Shown: positions 11,748-22,599 of the stretch, piece by piece | Numbering within the stretch: the stretch's first letter is position 1 | Layout: each line of letters starts with the position of its first letter | Source: an uncultured Pelagibacteraceae bacterium | GTDB taxonomy: Bacteria; Pseudomonadota; Alphaproteobacteria; Pelagibacterales; Pelagibacteraceae | Length of the DNA: 61,563 nucleotides | NCBI GenBank assembly: GCA_902569415.1 | Contig: CACFUH010000003.1 | Span: forward strand, 1-61,563 | Direction of reading: 5' to 3' | Program-made: the position numbers and the translations under genes | The notes under the pieces: model-generated | Seen by the model: only the letters and a program-made list of their open reading frames with translations | What the model was told of the DNA's origin: nothing | Databases searched by the model: none

Positions 11748-12653
11748 TTATATTTTTTCCTCTTTTAAAATAGTTTTTTGAGAAACATTCAATCTAATTA
11801 ATATAGGATTAGCAATGTAAATTGAAGAATAAGTTCCCACAATAACTCCTAATATCATAGCAAAAGAAAAACCTTTAAGGATTGCACCACCAAAAATAAA
11901 TATAGACATTAACGCTAACAATGTTGTTACAGATGTTATTATTGTTCTTGATAAAGTTTCATTAATTGAAATGTTGGTAATTTCGTATATTTTTATATCT
12001 GATAATTTTTTTAAATTTTCTCTCACCCTGTCAAAAATAACAACAGTATCATTCATTGAATAACCTACTATCGTAAGGACTGCAGCAACAATAGATAGAT
12101 TAATTTCAAGACTTAGGAAAGAAAAAAAACCAAGAGTAATAATTACATCATGAAAGACAGCAGCTATAGCACCAACACTAAATTGCCATTCAAATCTTAT
12201 CCAAATATAAATAAGCATTGCACCAAGGGACAATCCTATTGCAATAACACCAGATTTTAATAATTCTGAGCTAACTTTAGGTCCTACACTTTCAACTCTT
12301 CTGAATTCAAAAATATTTCCAATATCTTTAACTAATTCAACTTTAATATTTTCTATAAAGTTTTCTTCTACAGATTGTTTTTTTTCAAATTTGACAACAT
12401 AATCGTTATCTTTTCCAAATTTTTTAACCGAAACATCTCCGAGATCTAAGTTATTAAAAGATTTCCTTAAATCAGATATACTCAAGGTGTTATCTAGAAT
12501 TCTTACTTCAATTAATGTTCCCCCTTTAAAATCGACACCATAATTTAAACCTTTAAATATTAAAAAAAGCACTGAAGTTAATATTAATACTAGTGAAAAA
12601 ATATTAAATGATTTATAAAATCTACTGAAAGGAATAATTTTTTTTTCTATCAT
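11748..12653 (-). CDS. secF: protein translocase subunit SecF
   Basis: GVDFKGGTLIEV; IVGYSMNDTVVIFDRVREN. Confidence 0.96.
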   Translation of the reverse strand: MIEKKIIPFSRFYKSFNIFSLVLILTSVLFLIFKGLNYGVDFKGGTLIEVRILDNTLSISDLRKSFNNLDLGDVSVKKFGKDNDYVVKFEKKQSVEENFIENIKVELVKDIGNIFEFRRVESVGPKVSSELLKSGVIAIGLSLGAMLIYIWIRFEWQFSVGAIAAVFHDVIITLGFFSFLSLEINLSIVAAVLTIVGYSMNDTVVIFDRVRENLKKLSDIKIYEITNISINETLSRTIITSVTTLLALMSIFIFGGAILKGFSFAMILGVIVGTYSSIYIANPILIRLNVSQKTILKEEKI

Positions 12654-14218
12654 ATTAATTGTTCCTTATTTTTGTTCTTAATTACATATATTGCAGTTAA
12701 TAAACGAGCTACAAAATATACTGAAAATAATGTAGTTAATATTCCAACTCCTAATGTTAGAGCAAAACCCTTAACTGGTCCCGAGCCTAGAATAAACAAA
12801 ATTATTGCTGCTATTAAAGTTGTTATATTTGCATCTAAAATTGTAGATTTTGATTTTAAATATCCGTTATCAAAAGCAATTATTTTGTTATTTTCACTTT
12901 TTATTTCTTCTTTAATTCTCTCAAATATTAAAACATTTGCATCAACAGCCATTCCTACTGTTAAAATTATTCCTGCAATACCAGGAAGAGTTAATGTTGC
13001 TTCAAATAAAGTTAAAATGCCAATTAATAATAATAAATTTGATATCAAAGTTATGTTAGCTATAAACCCAAAAATTCTATATTTAATTATCATAAAGCAA
13101 ATAACTAAAACAAAACCTATAATTAATGATAATACTCCTGCATTAATTGAATCCTGACCTAAATCTGGACCAACAGTTCTTTCTTCAATAATTTTCATTG
13201 GTGCAGGTAAGGCACCAGATCTTAATAGTAAAGCAAGATCAGTTGCGGTTTGAAAGGTAAAATCACCAGTTATTTGACCGGAGCCTCCTATTATTGGTTC
13301 TCTAATATTTGGTGCACTAATAATTTTGCCATCTAAAATAATTGCTAATCTTTTGCCAACACCTGTTGAGGTAGCTTTGCTAAATTTTTTTGCACCCACT
13401 CTATCAAGATTAAAAGTTACAACTGTTTGATTAGATTGGTTATCCATTCGAGGCTGTGCATCAATTAAATTATCACCACTAAGTATTATCCTTTTACTTA
13501 CTACAGCTTCCTCAGTTTCATCTTGAAAAGATAGTTTTTCAGTGCCAAAGCTTTCTGACTCATTTTGGGTAATGAATCTAAAAGTAAGATTGGCAGTTTT
13601 TCCTAACAAAGTTTTAATTCTATCAGGATTATCTAATCCTGGTAACTCAACTAATATCCTATCGCTTCCTCTTTTAAGTATATTAGGTTCATTTGTACCA
13701 ATTTCATCCACTCTTCTTCTAACAATTTCTATGGCTTGTTCTTGTGATGACGATTTTAATTGAACTAAACCATATTTTGAAAATTGTAATTCTATATTAT
13801 TAGAAGACGATACTTTAGTTTCTTCAACATTAAATTCATGAGTTTTAAATCTCTGGTAGTAAGGATTAATTACACTTTCTTTATCTTTTAATAAAGATAA
13901 AACTTCTTCTAATGACGTGTTGTCAATTTCAAAAGAAATTTTTTTGTTATCTACAATTTTCCAATTAGTAGACCTGATATTTTTATCTTTAAAAAATTTT
14001 TTTAAAGAAGAAAGTTTGTTTTGTAATTTTTGTATAATTACTGGGCTATTATCTATTTCTAAAAGAAGGTAAGATCCGCCTTGTAAATCTAATCCTAAAT
14101 TTATGTTTCTACTAAAAAAATTATCATCAAATTTAGTGAAATTAGATATTGAAAAATATGAAAATATAATAGTAAAAATTAAAACTAAAAGAATCTTTAA
14201 TTTGGAAAAGTATAACAC
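12650..14218 (-). CDS. secD: protein translocase subunit SecD
   Basis: NLGLDLQGGSYLLLE; GMAVDANVLIFERIKEE. Confidence 0.96.
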   Translation of the reverse strand: MLYFSKLKILLVLIFTIIFSYFSISNFTKFDDNFFSRNINLGLDLQGGSYLLLEIDNSPVIIQKLQNKLSSLKKFFKDKNIRSTNWKIVDNKKISFEIDNTSLEEVLSLLKDKESVINPYYQRFKTHEFNVEETKVSSSNNIELQFSKYGLVQLKSSSQEQAIEIVRRRVDEIGTNEPNILKRGSDRILVELPGLDNPDRIKTLLGKTANLTFRFITQNESESFGTEKLSFQDETEEAVVSKRIILSGDNLIDAQPRMDNQSNQTVVTFNLDRVGAKKFSKATSTGVGKRLAIILDGKIISAPNIREPIIGGSGQITGDFTFQTATDLALLLRSGALPAPMKIIEERTVGPDLGQDSINAGVLSLIIGFVLVICFMIIKYRIFGFIANITLISNLLLLIGILTLFEATLTLPGIAGIILTVGMAVDANVLIFERIKEEIKSENNKIIAFDNGYLKSKSTILDANITTLIAAIILFILGSGPVKGFALTLGVGILTTLFSVYFVARLLTAIYVIKNKNKEQLI

Positions 14219-14230
14219 TTAAGTTTAATG

Positions 14231-14518
14231 TTATTTTTTTGGTTCAACATTGCTAACTAATGCCTGAATCCCAGTAGATTTGATAATTTCAACTTTTACA
14301 TTTTCTGAAATTAAAACTTCAACTTTTTCGTTATCAATAACTCTTTCTATAGATCCAACTATACCACCAGAAGTTATAACTTTGTCTCCCCGCTTTAAGT
14401 TCTCAACCATTAACTTGTGCTCTTTAACTTTTTTTTGCTGTGGTCGAATTAAAAAAAAGTAAAATATTACAAAAATTAAAATTAGCGGTATGAACTGCCC
14501 TATTCCTGATCCTGACAT
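14231..14518 (-). CDS. yajC: preprotein translocase subunit YajC
   Basis: YFFLIRPQQKKVKEH; adjacent to secDF. Confidence 0.95.
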   Translation of the reverse strand: MSGSGIGQFIPLILIFVIFYFFLIRPQQKKVKEHKLMVENLKRGDKVITSGGIVGSIERVIDNEKVEVLISENVKVEIIKSTGIQALVSNVEPKK

Positions 14519-14571
14519 AAAATCCTTATTAATTTTAAGCTATTTATACCATCTAATTTATTAAAACAACT

Positions 14572-15831
14572 CTAATTATTTGAAATTTTTTCTAAATTAT
14601 TCATGTAGGGTTTTAAAGCATCAGGTATTGATATAGATCCATCAGAGTTTTGATAGTTTTCTAATATTGCTATAAGTGTTCTGCCAACAGCTAGGCCACT
14701 TCCATTAAGCGTACCAACAAATTCAATTTCATTATTTTTGTTTTTATATCTAGCCTTCATTCTTCTTGCTTGAAAAGTTCCACATGAAGAGCAGCTTGAA
14801 ATTTCTCTATATTTTTTTTCAGATGGCAACCAGACTTCAATATCGTAAGTTTTTTCAGCACTGAAACCCATATCACCGGTTGACAGAACTATCTTTCTAT
14901 AAGGTAATTTTAGTTTGTCTAATATCATTGTTGCACAACTTGTCATTCTTTCAAGCTCTTCATTGCATTTATTATTTTCTACAATACTGACCAACTCAAC
15001 TTTATAAAATTGATGCTGTCTAATCATGCCTTTTGTATCTTTTCCATAACTACCAGCTTCTTTTCTAAAACATGGAGTTGATGCAACAAAGCGCAAAGGG
15101 AAATCTTTAATATTAAGAATTTTATCTCTAACAATGTTAGTTAATATAACTTCAGCGGTTGGAATTAGAAACTTTCTACCACTTTTTTCATCAATTTTGA
15201 TTTCAAATTGATCTTCTTCAAATTTTGGCAATTGTCCAGTTCCAAACATTGCTTCAGTATTTGCCATTAATGGCGGCGATATTTCTTTATAATTATTTAC
15301 TTGAGTATGTGTATCCAGCATAAAATTTGCTATTGCTCTTTCTAACAAAGCAAGTTTATCATTAACAAAAACAAATCTTGAACCTGTCGTTTTAGTAGCT
15401 AAATTAAAATCTAACATTTTTAAATTTTCACCTAATTCATAGTGTGATTTAGGATTAAAATTAAATTCTTTTATTGTTCCAGATTTCGAAATTTCTTTAT
15501 TAAAATTCTCATCTATGCCAATAGGGACGTCTGTTAGAGGTAAATTTGGAATTGATGAAAGTACATCGTCAAGTTTATGTTTGATTAAAGATTGTTCTTT
15601 ATTAATAGATAAAATTTTTTCTGAAATTTCTTTTGATTTAGCAAATAATGATTTGTCTTGTTTTTTTGATATACTTTTTTTTTCTTGCTCTAGAGTTTCT
15701 TTTTCTTGAATAAGTTTTCTATTTTTTTGATCTAAATCGATGATTTGGTCTAAATCTACAGAAATATTTCTTGATTTAATTATGTTTTTAAAATTATCAA
15801 AATTACTTCTTATATCTTTAATATTGTGCAT
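14572..15831 (-). CDS. serS: serine--tRNA ligase
   Basis: Class II aaRS motifs, FRKEAGSYGKDTKGMIRQHQFYKVELV; GLAVGRTLIAILENYQ. Confidence 0.97.
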   Translation of the reverse strand: MHNIKDIRSNFDNFKNIIKSRNISVDLDQIIDLDQKNRKLIQEKETLEQEKKSISKKQDKSLFAKSKEISEKILSINKEQSLIKHKLDDVLSSIPNLPLTDVPIGIDENFNKEISKSGTIKEFNFNPKSHYELGENLKMLDFNLATKTTGSRFVFVNDKLALLERAIANFMLDTHTQVNNYKEISPPLMANTEAMFGTGQLPKFEEDQFEIKIDEKSGRKFLIPTAEVILTNIVRDKILNIKDFPLRFVASTPCFRKEAGSYGKDTKGMIRQHQFYKVELVSIVENNKCNEELERMTSCATMILDKLKLPYRKIVLSTGDMGFSAEKTYDIEVWLPSEKKYREISSCSSCGTFQARRMKARYKNKNNEIEFVGTLNGSGLAVGRTLIAILENYQNSDGSISIPDALKPYMNNLEKISNN

Positions 15832-16597
15832 TTTTTTCTCTATTTTTTCTCTCTATAAATTTTACTGATATAATGGATAATTCATATAATAATAACAAAG
15901 GTATTGCTAAACCTATTTGTGTAACAGGATCAGGTGGTGTTAATACCGCAGCTGAAGCAAATATAATAACCACAACGTATTTACGTCTTTGTTTTAAAAA
16001 CTGGGCATCAACTACACCAATTCTTGCCAACAAACTTAGCACTACAGGTAATTGAAAACTTAATCCAAAAGCAAATATCAACTTCATTACTAATGATAAG
16101 TATTCATTAACCTTTGCTTCTAATTGAATTGGAAGAGCTGTATTTAAACCTGAACTTTCGAAAGATAGAAAGAATTTTATAGCTAAAGGCATTATTAGAT
16201 AATATACAAGCATTCCACCTAGTAAAAAAAGTATAGGTGTCACCACAAGATAAGGCATTATTGCTGATTTTTCATCATCATAAAGACCTGGTGCGATAAA
16301 CTTCCATATTTGGATTAGAATAATCGGACTGGTAAAAAAAAATGCTGCAAAAAAGGAAACCTTTAAATAGGTAAGAAAAGTTTCTTGTAATGCTGTAAAA
16401 ATAAGTCTTCTATTTAAATCGTCATTTTTAACTGCTTGTGCGTAAGGATCTACAAGAAAGCCATAAATATAGTCAGAAAAGTAATAACAAATGACAAATA
16501 GTATAGTTAAAAATATAAGTGAGTGAATTAATCTCTTTCTTAGTTCTGTAAGATGACTAAAAAAACCACCTTCAGCTTGATTTTTGCTCATCTTCAT
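15818..16597 (-). CDS. tatC: Sec-independent translocase TatC
   Basis: HLTELRKRLIHS; multiple TM; downstream of tatAB. Confidence 0.96.
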   Translation of the reverse strand: MKMSKNQAEGGFFSHLTELRKRLIHSLIFLTILFVICYYFSDYIYGFLVDPYAQAVKNDDLNRRLIFTALQETFLTYLKVSFFAAFFFTSPIILIQIWKFIAPGLYDDEKSAIMPYLVVTPILFLLGGMLVYYLIMPLAIKFFLSFESSGLNTALPIQLEAKVNEYLSLVMKLIFAFGLSFQLPVVLSLLARIGVVDAQFLKQRRKYVVVIIFASAAVLTPPDPVTQIGLAIPLLLLYELSIISVKFIERKNREKNAQY

Positions 16598-16814
16598 CCT
16601 TTTTTTTATTTACATTAACGTCTTCACTTGTGTTTTTATTAATTGTGTCTTCTGTGATGGAACTAACTTCGTTTTGCACGTTGTTAACATATCTTTTTAC
16701 ACTTCCGATCCAAGATCCAGCTTTTTTTAACATTAAAGGAAAATCTTTTGGACCTAGAACAATTATTGCTATTACAACTATAATTAAAATTTCAAACCAG
16801 CCAATTGTTGGCAT
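16572..16814 (-). CDS. tatB: Sec-independent translocase TatB
   Basis: IGWFEILIIVVIAIIVLGPKDFP. Confidence 0.9.
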   Translation of the reverse strand: MPTIGWFEILIIVVIAIIVLGPKDFPLMLKKAGSWIGSVKRYVNNVQNEVSSITEDTINKNTSEDVNVNKKKDEDEQKSS

Positions 16815-16819
16815 TAGAA

Positions 16820-17035
16820 TTACTCTTTTTTATCTATATCTTGATTTTCAGAGGTATCTTGATTTTCAGAGATATTTTTCTGAGATCCCTCATCACTGAC
16901 ATCTGAGGCCATACCTTTTTTAAAACTTTTAATACCTTTGGCCACGTCTCCCATTAAACTAGAAATTTTACCTCTACCAAAAAGAAGAACTACTAATATA
17001 ACAACAATCGCTATTTGCCAAAATCCTATACTCAT
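16820..17035 (-). CDS. tatA: Sec-independent translocase TatA
   Basis: [39 protein letters not shown]. Confidence 0.94.
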   Translation of the reverse strand: MSIGFWQIAIVVILVVLLFGRGKISSLMGDVAKGIKSFKKGMASDVSDEGSQKNISENQDTSENQDIDKKE

Positions 17036-17077
17036 ACAAGTGTTATAAACATAATTATATAATAATTAAAGTTATTT

Positions 17078-17767
17078 TTATTTGTCATTATCATTTTTAA
17101 GAGTGCTGCTTAGCATTTCATCAATATCAGAGTATATATTTTCCTTTTTTTCCTCTTGTTCCTTATAAAATTTACCAGTACCAAAAATAGTTGAATCAAC
17201 ACTGGATGTATCAATAAGACCTGCTGTTCCAAGTTCATCAATAGTTGGAAGATCGGATAAATTTTGTATATTAAAATGACTTAAAAATTCTTCTGTTGTT
17301 CCATATTGAATTGGCTTTCCCGGAACATCCTTTCTTCCTTGAGTTCTAACCCAATTCAATTCCATTAAAATCTCGAGTGTATTTGTACCAAAAGCAACAC
17401 CTCTTATTTCTTCAATTTCAGCCCTTGTAACGGGCTGATGATAAACAATAATTGACAAAGTCTCTATAGCTGCTTTGGACAATTTTTTTTCAACTGTTTT
17501 TTGTTCTGACATTAATTCAGTTAAGCTTTCAGAAGTTCTAAAAGACCATTTGTTAGAAATACAAACTAAATTAATTCCTCTGTTTTTATAAACATTTTGT
17601 AGCTTGTTAAGAATGTTTAATACATTAATTTTTTTTGGAAGCTTAGATTCAATTGTATCAATATCTAAAGGTTCAGCTGCAGCAAATAAAATAGCTTCAA
17701 CTTCCTTTTCTCCAATACTTAAAGATGATGGAAAACTTACAACATTATTTTTTTTTAATTTTTTCAT
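17078..17767 (-). CDS. scpB: segregation and condensation protein B
   Basis: ILFAAAEPL; ALSIIVYHQPVTRAEIEEIRGV-like motif; next to scpA. Confidence 0.94.
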   Translation of the reverse strand: MKKLKKNNVVSFPSSLSIGEKEVEAILFAAAEPLDIDTIESKLPKKINVLNILNKLQNVYKNRGINLVCISNKWSFRTSESLTELMSEQKTVEKKLSKAAIETLSIIVYHQPVTRAEIEEIRGVAFGTNTLEILMELNWVRTQGRKDVPGKPIQYGTTEEFLSHFNIQNLSDLPTIDELGTAGLIDTSSVDSTIFGTGKFYKEQEEKKENIYSDIDEMLSSTLKNDNDK

Positions 17768-18498
17768 TTATTTTCTTTAATAAAAATATCATCAAATAAA
17801 TTATTTTGCTTAATTGATATATTTCCTTCTTTTGCAAGTTCTAAGCTTGCAGAAAATATTCCTGCTTTACCAGTCCTTTTAAAGTTTTTATTTTTAGAAA
17901 AACTTAAAGGCATTAACTCATTAATATTCTTCCATTCATTTAACTTACCAAAAAACTCTTTAATCCTTTTAATACCTTCTTCAGTTGTAAAAACAGGAAG
18001 TCTTGGTATGTTCATTCTTTGAAATTCTCTTGACATTATTATCGATGAATAAGATTTCAAAATTTCGAATAGTGTGAGTGAATATTTAGAACTATATATA
18101 GATTTAATCTTTCCTCGAATTCCTCTCATAAAAATATCTTTTCCCAATCTTTTTCTTTTTAACATTTGATCTGAAAGCAATCTGATAAGTTCAAGTTTCT
18201 TTAATTGTAACTTAAGTTTTTCAGCGACTTCTAATGCTTTAAATTCTTCTTCATCTGTTTCAGGTAATAATAATTTTGATTTTAAATAAGTTAACCATGT
18301 AGCCATTAATAAATATTCAGAGGCTAAATCTAAATTAACTTTTTCTTTTGATTTTATGTAATCAAGAAATTGATCAACTAAAGTTGTAATAGAAATTTTT
18401 TCTAAATCAACTTTTTGTGATTTGGCCAAATCCAACAATACTTCTAAAGGTCCATTAAAGTTATTAAGATTTACATTAAATGTAAGAGAATCATTCAT
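17764..18498 (-). CDS. scpA: segregation and condensation protein A
   Basis: FNGPLEVLLDLAKSQKVDLEKISI; YLLMATWLTYLKSKLLLP. Confidence 0.95.
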   Translation of the reverse strand: MNDSLTFNVNLNNFNGPLEVLLDLAKSQKVDLEKISITTLVDQFLDYIKSKEKVNLDLASEYLLMATWLTYLKSKLLLPETDEEEFKALEVAEKLKLQLKKLELIRLLSDQMLKRKRLGKDIFMRGIRGKIKSIYSSKYSLTLFEILKSYSSIIMSREFQRMNIPRLPVFTTEEGIKRIKEFFGKLNEWKNINELMPLSFSKNKNFKRTGKAGIFSASLELAKEGNISIKQNNLFDDIFIKENK

Positions 18499-18505
18499 AT
18501 ATCTA

Positions 18506-19456
18506 TTATCTAATTATATTTAATAATTGCGATGTTTTTTTTTTAACAAAGGTGTTTAATAATGGAGAGTTTTTAGCAACTATTAGCATTTCATTGTATT
18601 TTCCATTGCAATGTAAAACTAAATCACATCCAGCATTAAAAGCTTTGGTTGTATTTTTTGATATAGAAAATTTTAAAGCTCTCATTGATATGTCATCTGA
18701 CATAATTAGGTTTTTAAATCCTATTTTTTTTTTAATTATATTAATAACTTTTGTAGAATGAGTTGCAGTATTCTTTTCATCAATTGAACTAAAAATTATA
18801 TGTGCTGTCATCGCTAGTAGTGATTTTTGTTTTTTAAAAGGATAAAAATCTACTTTGTTTAAATAACTAATATTTTCTCTAACTATGGGTAAATTTTTGT
18901 GTGTATCATATTTTGATAATCCATGGCCTGGAATATGTTTTATTACTGTGGCTATCCTATTTTCGTGGAATTTGTTAATACAAATTTTACCTAATTCGGA
19001 TACCAAATATGGATCAGATGAAAAAGATCTATTACCAATAACTTTATGAGTTTCTTTTCTACAAACATCTAAAACTGGAACATTATTTATATTAATGCCC
19101 AATAAATGTAAAAGATAGGAAATTTGTTTGATATAAATATCATAATAAATAAAGAATTTTTTTTTATTATTTTTGTAAGTATTACCAAAAAATTCTGCAG
19201 AGAAAATTGAATTATCAATAAATTTGTTTAATCTAGATACACGACCACCCTCTTCATCAATTAAAATAGGATAATTTTTATCATTAAATATTTTTTTAAT
19301 ATCAGAAGTTAACTTTTGCGTTTGAGTGATTGTTGAAATATTTCTTGAAAACAAAATAACTCCCCATGGTTTATATTTTTTTAAAAAAAAAACTTCTTTT
19401 TTACTCAATTTTTTACCTTTAATACCTGTTATAAAACTTCTTCTTTTACTTATCAT
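18506..19456 (-). CDS. nagZ: beta-N-acetylhexosaminidase, GH3 family (NagZ)
   Basis: LIDEEGGRVSRL, VIKHIPGHGLSKYDTHKNLP, SDDISM; start moved from ORF-track 19471 to ATG at 19456 (4-bp ATGA overlap with upstream gene). Confidence 0.9.
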   Translation of the reverse strand: MISKRRSFITGIKGKKLSKKEVFFLKKYKPWGVILFSRNISTITQTQKLTSDIKKIFNDKNYPILIDEEGGRVSRLNKFIDNSIFSAEFFGNTYKNNKKKFFIYYDIYIKQISYLLHLLGININNVPVLDVCRKETHKVIGNRSFSSDPYLVSELGKICINKFHENRIATVIKHIPGHGLSKYDTHKNLPIVRENISYLNKVDFYPFKKQKSLLAMTAHIIFSSIDEKNTATHSTKVINIIKKKIGFKNLIMSDDISMRALKFSISKNTTKAFNAGCDLVLHCNGKYNEMLIVAKNSPLLNTFVKKKTSQLLNIIR

Positions 19457-19710
19457 TTTAATAATTCCCAAAAATAGTATTTCTTTTTGTTCTTATCTTT
19501 TTGATTTTCTACGTAGTCAATTATATCGACTGTGTTACTTTCTAATATAACAATATTTTCAGAAAAAGTATTAATATTATCATCAACTATTTTTAAAGAC
19601 CTATAAGATTTTTTTTTGTATTCATCAGAAAAATAATATCTAGAAATAAAAAAAATAAAAAAAAATATTATAATTATATAAAAAACGTATTTCAGTTCTT
19701 TAATCATCAC
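19453..19710 (-). CDS. short single-TM protein of unknown function between argS and nagZ
   Basis: 85 aa, one N-terminal TM; coupled by short overlaps to both neighbours; syntenic position of the SPOR-domain gene of other Alphaproteobacteria. Confidence 0.65.
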   Translation of the reverse strand: MMIKELKYVFYIIIIFFFIFFISRYYFSDEYKKKSYRSLKIVDDNINTFSENIVILESNTVDIIDYVENQKDKNKKKYYFWELLK

Positions 19711-21437
19711 ATTTTTTCAGGAGTATTAACTCCTAATATATTCATGCCCAACTTAATAACTATAGAAATAACTTTTAGAAATGCAATTTTATCATCAGAA
19801 ATTTTATTTTCTTTATCAATAAATCTTTTATTTACATCATCTCTGCCTTTATTCCAATATGAGTGAAATTCTGAAGATAATTCATATAAGTAAACGGGAA
19901 CCCTATGAGGCTCTAATTTATTAGAAGCAACAGATAAACATCTTGGCCATTCAGAAACTTTTTTTAGTATTTTAATTTCGTCATCTGTATAATTATAATT
20001 TTTATTATTAATTTTTAAATCATCATTAATATCTAAATTAATATTTCTAAAAACTGAGCAAATTCTAGCATAACAATACTGAACATAATAAAGTGGGTTG
20101 TCTTTAGATTTTTCTTTAACTTTAGAAAAATCAAAATCAAGTTCGACTTCATTGCTTCTGCTTAACATTATAAAACGAGTTGCATCTTTGCCTACTTCTT
20201 CAATCAAATCTTCTACTGTTATGTAGTCACCTTTTCTTTTTGACATTTTAAAAGGTTTACCATCTTTAATTAATTTTACTAACTGACTTACTTTACATGA
20301 CAATTTATTTTTTTCTCCTGAAATAGCCTCAACTACAGATGTAATCCTTTTTATATAACCTGCATGATCGGCACCTAAAATATTTATTAACTTATCAAAA
20401 TTTCTATCAACTTTTGTATTATGATAAGCAACATCACTTGCAAAGTAAGTCCAAGATAAATCGCTTTTTTGTAGAGCCCTATCTTTATCATCGCCAAAAT
20501 CAGTAGATTTAAATAGTAGTTGGTCTCTTTCAATCCACTTGGTTGTATCTTCGCCTTCTGGTGCTTTAATTTTTCCAGTATAGATATGTTTAGTTTTTTT
20601 AAGTTTTTCAATTACCTTTTCTACTTCATTGTCATTAACCAAAGTTGTCTCACTTATAAAATTATTATGTTTAACACCTAAATCATTTAAATTATTTTTG
20701 ATTAAATTTAAGGATTCGTTAATTGAAAGTTTTTTTAAATGATCTTCTATATCTTTAAAGTTTTCAAAGTTTATATCCTTATTATTCTTGATAATTTTGT
20801 TGGCTATATCTTTTAAATAATCACCTGGATAAAGGTCGGGATTGTCTAATGGAAAAGTTTCATCATACAATATTTCTCTAATTCTTAAATAAACTGAATG
20901 ATTAAAATGAGAGATTTGATTACCATAATCATTAACATAATACTCACGCTCAACAATGTTTTGGTTAAATTCTAAAATATTCGAAATAACATCTCCTAAA
21001 ATAGCTCCTCTACAGTGACCAACGTGTAAAGGACCTGTTGGATTAGCCGATACAAATTCAATTAAATACTTCTTTTTTTCATTATTTGATGAACCATAAT
21101 TATATGGCGAATTAATTATTTTATTAGTAAAATTATTCCAATAACCTTTGTTAAATTTAATATTAATAAACCCAGGTTTAGCAAAAATTATTTTTTCAAT
21201 ATTTTTATCTTCATTTTTTAAGAGTTCAATTAAAATCTGAGCTAAATCATTCGGTGATTTAATATTTGGTTTTGCAAGAACCATGGAAACATTTGTTGAT
21301 ATATCAAAATCAATTTTTGGAGGAGTCGAATCTACATTTATACTATTTAAATTCTCTGGAAGTATTAACAGCTTATCTTTCTCAGCTTTTTTGATAATTT
21401 TTATTAACCTATCTTTATATTCTTCAAATATATTCAT
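19707..21437 (-). CDS. argS: arginine--tRNA ligase
   Basis: EFVSANPTGPLHVGHCRGAILGD; KMSKRKGDYIT. Confidence 0.97.
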   Translation of the reverse strand: MNIFEEYKDRLIKIIKKAEKDKLLILPENLNSINVDSTPPKIDFDISTNVSMVLAKPNIKSPNDLAQILIELLKNEDKNIEKIIFAKPGFINIKFNKGYWNNFTNKIINSPYNYGSSNNEKKKYLIEFVSANPTGPLHVGHCRGAILGDVISNILEFNQNIVEREYYVNDYGNQISHFNHSVYLRIREILYDETFPLDNPDLYPGDYLKDIANKIIKNNKDINFENFKDIEDHLKKLSINESLNLIKNNLNDLGVKHNNFISETTLVNDNEVEKVIEKLKKTKHIYTGKIKAPEGEDTTKWIERDQLLFKSTDFGDDKDRALQKSDLSWTYFASDVAYHNTKVDRNFDKLINILGADHAGYIKRITSVVEAISGEKNKLSCKVSQLVKLIKDGKPFKMSKRKGDYITVEDLIEEVGKDATRFIMLSRSNEVELDFDFSKVKEKSKDNPLYYVQYCYARICSVFRNINLDINDDLKINNKNYNYTDDEIKILKKVSEWPRCLSVASNKLEPHRVPVYLYELSSEFHSYWNKGRDDVNKRFIDKENKISDDKIAFLKVISIVIKLGMNILGVNTPEKM

Positions 21438-22552
21438 TTTATTGACTTATAAATATTTATTGCAAATCGATCGGTCATACCAGAAATATAGTCAGCTATA
21501 GACCTATATTTATTATGTTTAATTGTTGAAAATGTCAAAAATTTTCTAGGGTTTCTTGATATAACTTTAAACAGTTTTTTAATTATTCTTTTACCTTCAT
21601 TATTCTTTTTTAAAACTTTGTTATTTTTGTACATTTTTGTGCTTAAAAAATCTCTTATTTCATTAATTGTGTTTTCATAAGTTGAAGAAAAACAAACAAG
21701 TTTATTTTCAGATTTATAGACATCATTTAATTTATTAATTTTATTAAATTTAAAGTTTATTAAAGAATTTTTTATTAAATCTCTAACCATAAGATTAATA
21801 GAGTCTCTAACCATCTGATAAATTAAAATTCTACTATTAGTTTTTTTAAAATTTGACGAATATTTTTTTAATATTTCATTAAAAAAATTAATTTCTTTAA
21901 GTTCATTAACTTTAAAAAGGTTTGCATTAAAACCATCTTGAATATCATGATTGTTGTAAGCAATATCATCGGAAATTGCTGCAATTTGTGCTTCTAGAGA
22001 TGGATATAATTCAAGATCAATTTTATTTTTTATATTTTTTAATCCAATCAAATTTTCAACATCTGTATCATCATAATAAGGACCATTATGTTTTAAAAGG
22101 CCATCCAATGTTTCTAAAGTTAAATTTAAACCTTTAAATTTTACGTATTTATTTTCTATAAACATTACTATTCTTAATGTTTGAAGGTTGTGATCAAATC
22201 CACCATGGTCATCCATACATTCATTTAAAGCTTCTTCGCCAGCATGTCCAAAAGGTGTATGACCAAGATCATGGGCAAGACTTAATGTTTCCGTTAAATC
22301 ATCATTTAGATTTAAATATTTTGATATAGTTCTTGCAATTTGGGCAACTTCAATTGAGTGAGTAATTCTTGTTCTATAGTGGTCCCCTTCTGTATTAACA
22401 AAAACTTGTGTTTTGTGTTTTAACCTTCGAAATGCCGTACTATGAATAATTCTATCTCTATCTCTTTGAAATGGGGATCTATAGGGTGAATTAGGCTCAT
22501 TTATAAGTCTACCTTTACTTTTAATAATCCCTAATTTTTTATAGTTTTTCAT
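21434..22552 (-). CDS. dgt: deoxyguanosinetriphosphate triphosphohydrolase-like protein
   Basis: HD-domain: FRRLKHKTQVF, RTRITHSIEVAQIARTI, AHDLGHTPFGHAGE. Confidence 0.94.
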   Translation of the reverse strand: MKNYKKLGIIKSKGRLINEPNSPYRSPFQRDRDRIIHSTAFRRLKHKTQVFVNTEGDHYRTRITHSIEVAQIARTISKYLNLNDDLTETLSLAHDLGHTPFGHAGEEALNECMDDHGGFDHNLQTLRIVMFIENKYVKFKGLNLTLETLDGLLKHNGPYYDDTDVENLIGLKNIKNKIDLELYPSLEAQIAAISDDIAYNNHDIQDGFNANLFKVNELKEINFFNEILKKYSSNFKKTNSRILIYQMVRDSINLMVRDLIKNSLINFKFNKINKLNDVYKSENKLVCFSSTYENTINEIRDFLSTKMYKNNKVLKKNNEGKRIIKKLFKVISRNPRKFLTFSTIKHNKYRSIADYISGMTDRFAINIYKSIK

Positions 22553-22599
22553 TCTTTAAAAATGACAATTTAACATTATATTAGTAATATCAGTCTTAT

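Noticed and set aside
18506-19471. ORF-track start of nagZ at 19471
   Set aside because: Internal ATG at 19456 gives a canonical 4-bp overlap and better N-terminus; used instead
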